Shown here in pieces: positions 1 to 6,044 of a stretch of 8,741 nucleotides of DNA (its first letter is position 1; each line of letters starts with the position of its first letter). The notes beneath the pieces were generated by a model. It saw nothing but the letters and a program-made list of their open reading frames with translations. It searched no databases and was not told the DNA's origin. A program made the position numbers and the translations under genes. Source of the DNA: Chryseobacterium sp. (GTDB lineage: Bacteria; Bacteroidota; Bacteroidia; Flavobacteriales; Weeksellaceae); the NCBI GenBank assembly GCA_003852805.1, contig RDDY01000182.1:1-8741 (forward strand), written 5' to 3'.

Positions 1-66
1 TGATAGAGAACGTTTGTATTTTTAGCCGCACCATCGCCAATACGCCAAACGTTATCTGCTATACAA
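1..66 (-). repeat. Short intergenic repeat, copy A, with imperfect hairpin
   Basis: Positions 5-16 (AGAGAACGTTTG) pair with 46-57 (CAAACGTTATCT) at 11 of 12 positions, giving a hairpin with a 29-nt loop. On the minus strand the element begins TTGTATAGCAGATAAC (66-51). That stretch matches copy B at 272-287 at 15 of 16 positions. Both copies then show a GG-rich stretch with GGCTA or GGGCTA and an ACGTTC end. The minus-strand stop of the small ORF at 59-247 lies inside this repeat. There is no T tract, so a rho-independent terminator is not supported. The function is unknown. Confidence 0.5.
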
Positions 67-247
67 TAGCACGATAACCCTTCATAACGCTTTCAGCTGC
101 AGAATACTTAACTGTTTTGGCTCTTTTATCACCTTCTTTTTTGACTTTTAAATGATACAATACTCCTATAAAGGTTATGTCTGAGACAATCGTCTCCCCT
201 CTTTCGTTTGTATCTTTTTCGATAAATTTTAAATGTTGTGTTCTCAT
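59..247 (-). CDS. Small hypothetical protein (62 aa)
   Basis: This is an ATG-to-TAG reading frame of 62 residues, starting MRTQHLKFIEK and ending KGYRAIV. I recognise no family. The product is basic (many Lys and Arg), has no signal peptide or membrane segment, and its composition looks like a normal soluble protein rather than low-complexity read-through. The leader upstream of its ATG is A/T-rich with no Shine-Dalgarno, as is usual in Bacteroidetes. It points away from the hsd operon and lies between inverted repeats at 51-66 and 272-287, so it may be a small cargo gene with its own flanking elements. It could also be a chance ORF, since the length alone is not significant. Confidence 0.4.
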   Translation of the reverse strand: MRTQHLKFIEKDTNERGETIVSDITFIGVLYHLKVKKEGDKRAKTVKYSAAESVMKGYRAIV

Positions 248-271
248 TTTTATATAATTTGAATTAATAAT

Positions 272-315
272 TTGTACAGCAGATAACTTGGATTTTGCGT
301 CAGGCGGGCTAACGT
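272..315 (+). repeat. Short intergenic repeat, copy B
   Basis: The element begins TTGTACAGCAGATAAC (272-287), the inverted counterpart of 51-66 with one mismatch. It ends in GGGCTAACGTTC, resembling the GGCTA and ACGTTC of copy A. It faces outward from the small ORF at 59-247. No target-site duplication flanks the pair, so a simple MITE is not supported. Confidence 0.5.
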
Positions 316-517
316 TCGTCGTCGAAATTCAGTCGAATTTCTCCCGCCCGAACGCAAAGCCCTTGCTCGTTGTGTGCAAGCGTAAAAGACAACGACCCGA
401 CAGAAAATAACGGACAGAAAAACAGAAAAAGTAAACCATTTTGACAGGTGAACACAGACATACAAACGATACAACAAACGGACAACGAGTAAGCCGACAC
501 TCATTGCCTACCCTTCT

Positions 518-558
518 GTGTTTTAATTTTTTTCCCACCGCACAAAATATTTTGAATT
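518..558 (-). repeat. Conserved intergenic block, upstream copy
   Basis: On the minus strand, AATTCAAAATATTTT (558-544) is followed 10 nt later by AAAAAAATTAAAACAC (533-518). Both stretches recur exactly, in the same order with 13 nt between them, on the plus strand at 8497-8511 and 8525-8540 beyond hsdR. The block is adjacent to the hairpin at 567-638, as the downstream copy is adjacent to the hairpin at 8413-8481. Confidence 0.75.
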
Positions 559-566
559 GCCAGCCC

Positions 567-638
567 GCAAATGGCACATTTGGTTTTCCTGAAGGGTCGG
601 CTTGTGGGTGGGGCAAAACCAAAAGAGCCATATTTTGC
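567..638. repeat. Two-helix structured hairpin element, upstream copy
   Basis: The outer helix ATGGC/GCCAT (571-575 with 627-631) is separated from the inner helix TTTGGTTTT/AAAACCAAA (579-587 with 615-623) by 3-nt internal loops, ACA on the left and AGA on the right. The loop is 27 nt and contains CACAAGCC on the minus strand (606-599). GCAA/TTGC (567-570 with 635-638) can extend the base. The hairpin at 8413-8481 has the same 5-bp, ACA/AGA, 9-bp plan with different helix sequences. It could be a structured RNA, a repetitive extragenic palindrome or a folded single-stranded recombination site. Confidence 0.6.
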
Positions 639-666
639 CATCGCACCGACAAGAATGATAACTTTA
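634..666 (+). promoter_or_regulatory. Candidate Bacteroidetes-type promoter for hsdM
   Basis: TTTG (634-637) lies 21 nt before TAACTTTA (659-666), which matches the Bacteroidetes -33 TTTG and -7 TAnnTTTG motifs except for the last base. A start near 671-674 would leave a leader of about 20 nt before the hsdM ATG. The motif is short and could be chance. Its -33 element overlaps the foot of the hairpin at 567-638. Confidence 0.3.
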
Positions 667-692
667 CAAATTGATAAAAACAGAAATAAATA

Positions 693-2159
693 ATGTTCGA
701 GCAGACTTTTAAAAATATTGACGATATACTTCACAAAGACGCAGGTTGCGGCAGTGAATTGGACTATGTGGAGCAAACCTCTTGGATTTTGTTCCTTAAA
801 TATTTGGACGACTTAGAGAAAGACCGAGCCACAGCAGCCGAACTTACAGGCAAGACTTATACGCCTATCATTGACAAAGACTACCAATGGACAGTTTGGG
901 CTATGCCAAAAGGCAAAGACGGAAAACTCGACCACCACAAAGCCCTGACAGGTGATGACCTCACCGACTTTGTAAACAACAAACTCTTTCCATACCTCAA
1001 AAAGTTTAAACTGAGTGCTGAAAGTGCCGACACCATTGAATACAAGATTGGCGAGATTTTCAGCGAACTAAAAAACCGCATACAAAGCGGCTACAATTTG
1101 CGTGAAGTAATCAACCGCATTGATGAGTTGCGTTTCCGCACCCACGCAGAGAAGCACGAAATGAGCCACCTGTATGAAGACAAAATCAAAAATATGGGCA
1201 ATGCAGGGCGAAACGGTGGCGAATACTACACGCCCCGACCGCTCATTACGACCATTGTAAAAGTGGTTGCCCCAAAAATTGGCGACAAAATTTATGACGG
1301 TGCTGTTGGTAGTGCGGGCTTCCTTTGCGAAGCGTTCGACTACTTGCGAAACAGCAAATCACTTTCTACCAAAGAAACCGAGATACTGCAAAAACGCACC
1401 TTTTACGGCAAAGAGAAAAAATCATTGGCGTATATCATTGGTATTATGAATATGATTTTGCATGGTGTAGAAGCTCCCAATATCATACACACCAACACGC
1501 TTGCCGAAAACCTTGCCGACATACAAGAAAAAGACCGTTATGATGTAGTGCTTGCCAATCCGCCTTTTGGTGGAAAAGAACGTGCCGAAGTGCAACAAAA
1601 CTTCCCGATTAAAACAGGCGAAACCGCTTCGCTCTTTTTGCAGCACTTTATTAAAATTCTGAAAGCAGGTGGCAAGGCAGGTGTGGTCATTAAAAACACT
1701 TTTTTGAGCAATACCGACAATGCCACGGTTGCCATTCGTAAAACCTTGTTGGAAAATTGCAACCTGCATACCGTGTTGGATTTGCCCGGTGGCACATTTA
1801 CCGGTGCAGGTGTAAAAACCGTTGTGTTGTTTTTTGAAAAAGGCAAAGCCACACAAAAGGTTTGGTTCTACCAGTTGAACCTCGACCGCAATTTGGGCAA
1901 GACCAACCCACTTAACGAAAACGACTTGGCAGAATTTGTTGAACTGCAAAAAACCTTTGCCGATAGTGAAAACTCCTGGACAGTGAATGTGAAAGACATT
2001 GACCAGAACACTTTTGACCTGAGCGTAAAGAACCCGAACAAAAAAGAAGAAGTAACGCTACGCCAACCGCAAGCCATATTGGAGGAGATGCAAATGCTTG
2101 ATGAAGAAGCCGAAAATGTCCGAACCTTGATTAGTAGGATTATTGGATTGCCTGATTAA
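693..2159 (+). CDS. hsdM: Type I restriction-modification DNA methyltransferase subunit M
   Basis: This subunit transfers a methyl group from S-adenosylmethionine to the N6 of adenine and works in a complex with HsdS; HsdR joins for restriction. Residues 1 to about 150 form the helical HsdM_N region (SELDYVEQTSWILFLKYLDD near 21-40). GEYYTPRPL (176-184) precedes the SAM-binding motif I, here YDGAVGSAGFL (201-211). The catalytic N6-adenine motif IV is NPPF (289-292). LPGGTF (364-369) and GVKTVVLFF follow, as in this family. The length of 488 residues is normal. Motif I differs from the common DPAxGTxGF form: Gly replaces Pro and Ser replaces Thr. The ATG at 693 follows an A-rich leader without Shine-Dalgarno. 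It is the first gene of the operon, and the next start lies 10 nt after its stop. Confidence 0.96.
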   Translation: MFEQTFKNIDDILHKDAGCGSELDYVEQTSWILFLKYLDDLEKDRATAAELTGKTYTPIIDKDYQWTVWAMPKGKDGKLDHHKALTGDDLTDFVNNKLFPYLKKFKLSAESADTIEYKIGEIFSELKNRIQSGYNLREVINRIDELRFRTHAEKHEMSHLYEDKIKNMGNAGRNGGEYYTPRPLITTIVKVVAPKIGDKIYDGAVGSAGFLCEAFDYLRNSKSLSTKETEILQKRTFYGKEKKSLAYIIGIMNMILHGVEAPNIIHTNTLAENLADIQEKDRYDVVLANPPFGGKERAEVQQNFPIKTGETASLFLQHFIKILKAGGKAGVVIKNTFLSNTDNATVAIRKTLLENCNLHTVLDLPGGTFTGAGVKTVVLFFEKGKATQKVWFYQLNLDRNLGKTNPLNENDLAEFVELQKTFADSENSWTVNVKDIDQNTFDLSVKNPNKKEEVTLRQPQAILEEMQMLDEEAENVRTLISRIIGLPD

Positions 2160-2169
2160 TAATGAAAAT

Positions 2170-2541
2170 ATGAAAGAGCAGGAGTTAACACATAAAATAA
2201 TTGGAGCGGCTATGGAAGTGCATAAGCACTTAGGCAATGGTTTTCAGGAAGTGGTATATCAACGTGCATTAGCCATAGAAATGCAAATGCAAAATATCAA
2301 TTTTATTAGAGAGCAAGAAATGCCTTTACAGTATAAAGGTTATGATGTGGGAACAAGGCGAGTTGATTTTTTTGTGGAAGACAAAATAATGGTGGAAATA
2401 AAAGCCATCATCAATTTGGAAGATGTGCATTTGGCTCAAGCTATGAACTATGTAGAAGCTTACAATTTAGAAATCGGACTTTTAATAAACTTCGGAGCAA
2501 AAAGTTTACAGTTTAAAAGAGTTCACAATAACAAATCTTGA
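2170..2541 (+). CDS. GxxExxY family protein (PD-(D/E)XK-like)
   Basis: The protein is 123 residues from the ATG at 2170. A TTG-initiated extension to 2143 would overlap hsdM and lacks family character. It carries the family signature G-x-x-E-x-x-Y as GFQEVVY (24-30). A PD-(D/E)XK-like core follows: D66 in RVDFF, E76 and K78 in VEIKA, then a conserved Q90 helix (QAMNYVEAY) and the strand GLLINFG (103-109). The family is common in Bacteroidetes and its role is not established. The acidic and lysine residues suggest a nuclease-like fold, but activity is inferred only. It lies between hsdM and hsdS, where no Type I subunit is expected, and is followed by a repeat-rich AT spacer, which suggests insertion into the operon. 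It could alternatively be a working accessory of the restriction system. Confidence 0.9.
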   Translation: MKEQELTHKIIGAAMEVHKHLGNGFQEVVYQRALAIEMQMQNINFIREQEMPLQYKGYDVGTRRVDFFVEDKIMVEIKAIINLEDVHLAQAMNYVEAYNLEIGLLINFGAKSLQFKRVHNNKS

Positions 2542-2643
2542 ACCATGATTAAAAAGGATTAAAAAATCACCATGATTAAAGAGAAAACACAAAATATAAA
2601 ATCAAGCAATCAAGCCAATCCCATAAATCAAGGTTCAGACAAT
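2542..2643 (+). repeat. Repeat-rich spacer between the GxxExxY gene and hsdS
   Basis: ACCATGATTAAA occurs twice as an exact 12-bp direct repeat (2542-2553 and 2569-2580, 27 nt apart). AATCAAG occurs three times between 2600 and 2632. TGAACC near 2539-2544 is inverted as GGTTCA at 2632-2637, so the spacer is bounded by a short inverted repeat. The first repeat ATG opens a five-codon mini-ORF (MIKKD); the second is in frame with hsdS. The stretch is strongly AT-rich and appears to belong to the inserted GxxExxY unit. Translation from 2572 would add 24 polar residues to HsdS. Confidence 0.55.
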
Positions 2644-4500
2644 ATGAAGCAAGGTTGGGAAATAAAGAAGCTGGGGGATATATGCACAATTCAGTTGGGC
2701 AAAACACCGTATCGGAAAAGTCCAAAATTTTGGGACAAAGAAAAAACGAGCGGAAATGTTTGGCTTTCTATTTCTGATTTGAAACACGGACAAACAATTT
2801 CTGAAAGTGAAGAACACATAAGTGATTTAGGTGCAAAAGACGTTGTGAAAATTCCGAAAGGAACAATGATGTTAAGCTTCAAACTTACATTAGGACGAGT
2901 TTCGTTTGCAGGATGTGATTTATACACAAATGAAGCGATTGCTTCGTTGTTGAATTTGAAAAAAGAAATTGATAAAGATTTTTTGTTTTATTATTTCACT
3001 TTATTTGATTGGGATAAAGCAGCAGAAGGCGACATAAAAGTTAAAGGCAAAACTTTAAACAAGAAAAAGTTAAACGAACTTGAAATAATTGTTCCCCCTC
3101 TCCCAGAACAACAACGCATAGTTTCCATCTTAGATGAAGCCTTTGCCGCCATAACCAAGGCAAAAGCCAATGCCGAACAAAACCTCAAAAACGCTAAAGA
3201 ACTTTTTGAAAGCTATTTGCAGGGAGTGTTTGAGAAGAGGGGTGATGGTTGGGAAGAACGAAAAGTAAACGAAATTGGAAATGCTCAAACAGGCACAACA
3301 CCAAAAACAGCAGAAAAAGAAAATTATGGTGATTTCATTCCATTTATAAAACCCGCAGATGTGGATTTTTCTGGCATTGGAGATATTCGCTATGACAATG
3401 AAGGATTAAGTGAAATTGGATTGAAGAAAGGTAGAAAAATGGAAAGTGGCTCAATACTTATGGTTTGTATTGGTGCAACTATCGGCAAAGTTGGTTTTGC
3501 AAAATGTGAAGTTTCTTGTAATCAACAAATCAATTCCTTGACTGTGAAAAAAGAATTTGAGCCGAAATTCATTTACTATGCAATGACTTCAAAAGAATTT
3601 CAAGAGAAAGTCTTATTGGAAGGTAAAGGAGCACAGGCAACATTACCAATTATCAATAAATCGAAATGGGAAAATCTGACACTCTCTTTTCCAAAATCTA
3701 AAACTGAACAACAAACCATCGTCCGCCAATTAGATGCCCTGCGAGCCGAAACGCAAAAGCTGGAAGCGGTGTATCAAAAGAAAATTGCTGATTTGGAAGA
3801 GTTGAAGAAATCTATTTTGCAAAAGGCGTTTGCGGGTGAGTTGTCATCTTCTGCTTCAGTAAGTGTGTCAGTTGCCAAAGTTATACCATTGCAAAAAGTA
3901 GAAGGCATTAGTCCAACAGATTTGCAGGCGGGTATCACTGCATTGGCGTTACAAAAACACATTGAAAAAAACCACCAGCACTCGTTTCACCACGTAAAAG
4001 CTGAAAAAATTGTCCACTTGTCCGAGTATATATTAAACATTGATTTGGAAAGAAATCCTGTAAAAGATGCTGCGGGTCCGAATGACTTTACCCACGCTAA
4101 AAAAGTGGAATCAAGAGCAAGAAAAGCAGGGTTCTATTCTGTATATAAAAACGGAGATTATTACGATTATCAGCAAGGAAGAAACATTAATTCGGTCATT
4201 CAAAAAGCTCAAAGTAGTTTAGGAGAAAAAGCAAATACACTCTCTCAAATCATAGATATGCTTATTCCAATGACTACCCAACAGGCTGAAATAGTGGCAA
4301 CAGTCTTTGCGGCTTGGAATAATTTATTATTAAATGGAAATAAATTTACAGACGAAGATATTGTAACTGAAGCAAGAGAGAATTGGCGAGAAGAAAAACT
4401 GAAAATTTCAAGAGATAAGTTTTTTAATGCTATTGAATGGATGAGAAAAAATGAACTGTTAATTCCTAAGGGAAATGGTAAAATTATAGTTGCAAAATGA
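2644..4500 (+). CDS. hsdS: Type I restriction-modification specificity subunit S with long C-terminal extension
   Basis: HsdS recognises the bipartite DNA target and holds two HsdM subunits. I place the start at ATG 2644 (618 aa), where MKQGWEIKKLGDI matches the usual opening of an HsdS target-recognition domain. An in-frame ATG at 2572 lies in repeat sequence. The first recognition domain is about 1-150. The first conserved helix begins PPLPEQQRIVSILDEAF (151-167). The second domain is about 203-350 (WEERKVNEIGNAQTG), and the second helix SKTEQQTIVRQLDALRAE runs 352-369, ending in LQKAFAGEL (392-400). A Ser/Val linker (401-413) leads to about 205 extra residues ending in VATVFAAWNNLLLNG (551-565) and a winged-helix-like tail. 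Usual HsdS proteins end near 400-450. Recognition domains are AT-richer than the helices, consistent with domain exchange. The stop overlaps the next start by 4 nt. Confidence 0.93.
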   Translation: MKQGWEIKKLGDICTIQLGKTPYRKSPKFWDKEKTSGNVWLSISDLKHGQTISESEEHISDLGAKDVVKIPKGTMMLSFKLTLGRVSFAGCDLYTNEAIASLLNLKKEIDKDFLFYYFTLFDWDKAAEGDIKVKGKTLNKKKLNELEIIVPPLPEQQRIVSILDEAFAAITKAKANAEQNLKNAKELFESYLQGVFEKRGDGWEERKVNEIGNAQTGTTPKTAEKENYGDFIPFIKPADVDFSGIGDIRYDNEGLSEIGLKKGRKMESGSILMVCIGATIGKVGFAKCEVSCNQQINSLTVKKEFEPKFIYYAMTSKEFQEKVLLEGKGAQATLPIINKSKWENLTLSFPKSKTEQQTIVRQLDALRAETQKLEAVYQKKIADLEELKKSILQKAFAGELSSSASVSVSVAKVIPLQKVEGISPTDLQAGITALALQKHIEKNHQHSFHHVKAEKIVHLSEYILNIDLERNPVKDAAGPNDFTHAKKVESRARKAGFYSVYKNGDYYDYQQGRNINSVIQKAQSSLGEKANTLSQIIDMLIPMTTQQAEIVATVFAAWNNLLLNGNKFTDEDIVTEARENWREEKLKISRDKFFNAIEWMRKNELLIPKGNGKIIVAK

Positions 4501-5942
4501 AAGAACAACAACTCATAGAATTACTAAATAATTTGGTAAAACAACCAAAAGAAAGTGAATGGGTGGAGTTCAAATTGAATTTTCATTCGGAACAGGAAAT
4601 TGGCGAACGTATTTCTGCTCTGGCAAACGGAGCAGCTATTCATAATCAAGATTATGGCTATTTGGTTTTTGGTGTTGAAAATGAATCACACCTAATTAAA
4701 GGAACTACCTTTAAACCCAAACATCATAAAAAGGGGAATGAAGAATTAGAACACTGGTTATCGCAACGCTTAGACCCCAGAATTGATTTTAGAATTCACG
4801 AATTTGCCTACGACTCGCAAAGAAATATTGCATTATTTGTTATTCCTTCGGCACAAAACAAACCAGTTGATTTTTCGCATACACCCTTCATCAGAGTAGG
4901 AAGCATTACAAGGAAATTAGCGGATTTCCCTGAAAAAGAACGTAAAATTTGGCGTAAGTCAGGCAGACCTTATGAATTCGAAATAGCCAAAGATAACCTA
5001 TCGGCTGCTGATGTTATTCGTTTATTGAGTACGGAAACCTATTTTGATTTGATGAAACTTCCTTATCCGTCCAATCAAAACGGTGTAATTGAAAAATTCA
5101 TCAATGAAAATCTTGTGATAAAATCTCAAGGTTATGCCATTACAAACCTTGGAGCAATTTTGTTCGCAAAAAATTTAGCCGAGTTTGAGTCAGTTCAGCG
5201 TAAATCGGTGAGAGTGATTGTTTACAAAGGCAAAAACAAAGTAGAAACTATTAGAGAACAGATAGGCGTTAAAGGATATGCACTTGGTTTTTTAGGGCTT
5301 GTAGAATGGATAAATAGCCAGTTACCAGCCAATGAAGAAATAGGGAAAGCACTAAGAACTGAATCACGAATGTATCCCGAAATAGCAATTAGAGAATTAG
5401 TAGCAAATGCTTTAATTCATCAAGATTTATCGGTTAAAGGGTTTCCAATGGTTGAAATCTTTAGCGATAGAATTGAAATATCCAATCCTGGAAATCCTTT
5501 AATTACTCCCGATAGATTTATTGACTCTTATATTTCTAGAAACGAGAAATTGGCAGACTTAATGAGAAGAATGGGTTTTTGTGAAGAAAAAGGGAGTGGT
5601 TTGGATAAAGTAATTTTTTATAATGAACTGTATCAGCTTCCACCTATCAATGTAATTACAGATGAAAACCGTACAAGAGTTACTCCGTACAGCTATAAAA
5701 AACTAAATGATTTAGATAAAAAAGAAAAAATAAGAGCTTGTTATCAGCACGCTTGTTTAAAGTGGGTTTCCAACGAAAAAATGTCTAATCAAAGTTTAAG
5801 AGAACGGTTTCAAATAGAAGACCAAAATGCTGCAATCGCTTCTCGAATAATTAAAGACACTTTTGAAGCAGGAATGATAAAAGAAGACGACCCTGAGAAC
5901 AAATCACGAAAACACAGAAGTTATGTGCCATTTTGGGCTTAA
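4497..5942 (+). CDS. AlbA_2 (Schlafen-type) DNA-binding / GHKL-like ATP-binding protein
   Basis: This is a 481-residue protein of the group often annotated as RecG-like ATP-binding or putative DNA-binding domain protein (COG2865 type). Residues about 15-140 form the AlbA_2 domain, with ESEWVEFK (19-26), ISALANGAA (39-47), GYLVFGVEN (54-62) and PFIRVGSITRKL (130-141). A GHKL/Bergerat-type ATP site follows: N-box RELVANALIHQD (299-310) with E300 and N304, DRIEISNPG (324-332) and EKGSGLDKV (364-372). The tail from about 410 looks like a winged helix (NQSLRERFQIED). Family members are thought to be regulators or nucleic-acid-linked ATPases, and Schlafen-type domains also occur in phage defence. 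The ATGA overlap with hsdS implies coupled translation and a role tied to the restriction complex. The partner and substrate are unknown. Confidence 0.88.
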   Translation: MKEQQLIELLNNLVKQPKESEWVEFKLNFHSEQEIGERISALANGAAIHNQDYGYLVFGVENESHLIKGTTFKPKHHKKGNEELEHWLSQRLDPRIDFRIHEFAYDSQRNIALFVIPSAQNKPVDFSHTPFIRVGSITRKLADFPEKERKIWRKSGRPYEFEIAKDNLSAADVIRLLSTETYFDLMKLPYPSNQNGVIEKFINENLVIKSQGYAITNLGAILFAKNLAEFESVQRKSVRVIVYKGKNKVETIREQIGVKGYALGFLGLVEWINSQLPANEEIGKALRTESRMYPEIAIRELVANALIHQDLSVKGFPMVEIFSDRIEISNPGNPLITPDRFIDSYISRNEKLADLMRRMGFCEEKGSGLDKVIFYNELYQLPPINVITDENRTRVTPYSYKKLNDLDKKEKIRACYQHACLKWVSNEKMSNQSLRERFQIEDQNAAIASRIIKDTFEAGMIKEDDPENKSRKHRSYVPFWA

Positions 5943-5944
5943 AA

Positions 5945-6032
5945 TCTTATTTGATGGTTATTTGATGACAAGGGGTATCAATATTACTAAAATGCTGATT
6001 ATCAATAGCTTCTTATTTGATAGTCATTTGAT
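5945..6032 (+). promoter_or_regulatory. Ordered ATTTGAT repeat array upstream of hsdR
   Basis: ATTTGAT occurs four times in two pairs: 5949-5955 and 5960-5966, then 6015-6021 and 6026-6032. Within each pair the spacing is 11 bp, one helical turn. The two 22-bp pair units match at 20 of 22 positions and are 66 bp apart. Between them TATCAATA occurs twice (5976-5983 and 6000-6007). The array fills most of the 102-nt gap before hsdR and is well suited to cooperative binding by a dimeric regulator. No clear TAnnTTTG promoter was found in it. It could be an operator or the remnant of a duplication. Confidence 0.5.
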
Positions 6033-6044
6033 AAAAGAGAAATT

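Larger units (their letters stand above)
248..692. other. Gene-free intergenic region upstream of hsdM
   Basis: These 445 bases carry several overlapping short frames on both strands, none of them convincing. The region contains repeat copy B (272-315). It has a 6-bp hairpin AAATTC/GAATTT (325-330 with 335-340, 4-nt loop). GGCGGG/CCCGCC (303-308 with 343-348) and CGTTCG/CGAACG (313-318 with 349-354) cross each other in order. CTTGC/GCAAG (362-366 with 376-380) is a further small inverted repeat. A larger structured element spans 518-638, and a possible promoter sits just before hsdM. The region is richer in inverted repeats than a plain spacer and is probably a composite of repetitive intergenic elements. 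Confidence 0.6.

Noticed and set aside
5..57. Integron attC site
   Set aside because: The ends contain AAC and GTT and pair, but they do not fit RYYYAAC and GTTRRRY. Copies A and B are inverted rather than direct, and no integrase gene is visible.
51..287. MITE with 16-bp terminal inverted repeats
   Set aside because: No target-site duplication flanks the pair, and similarity between the copies extends outward beyond the supposed termini.
250..776. Overlapping frames of 63-107 codons on the minus strand and 441-674 on the plus strand
   Set aside because: They overlap one another in several frames across inverted repeats and have no recognisable protein character.
1422..1949. 175-codon minus-strand frame
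   Set aside because: It lies antisense inside the methylase core of hsdM, including the NPPF codons, and is a shadow of that gene.
2143..2169. TTG start adding nine residues to the GxxExxY protein
   Set aside because: It overlaps the hsdM end in another frame, and family members typically begin at the MKExELTHKIIGAA stretch, which has its own ATG at 2170.
2524..2632. CRISPR-like array in the spacer before hsdS
   Set aside because: The repeats are only 7-12 bp, irregularly spaced and AT-rich, with no unique spacers of even length.
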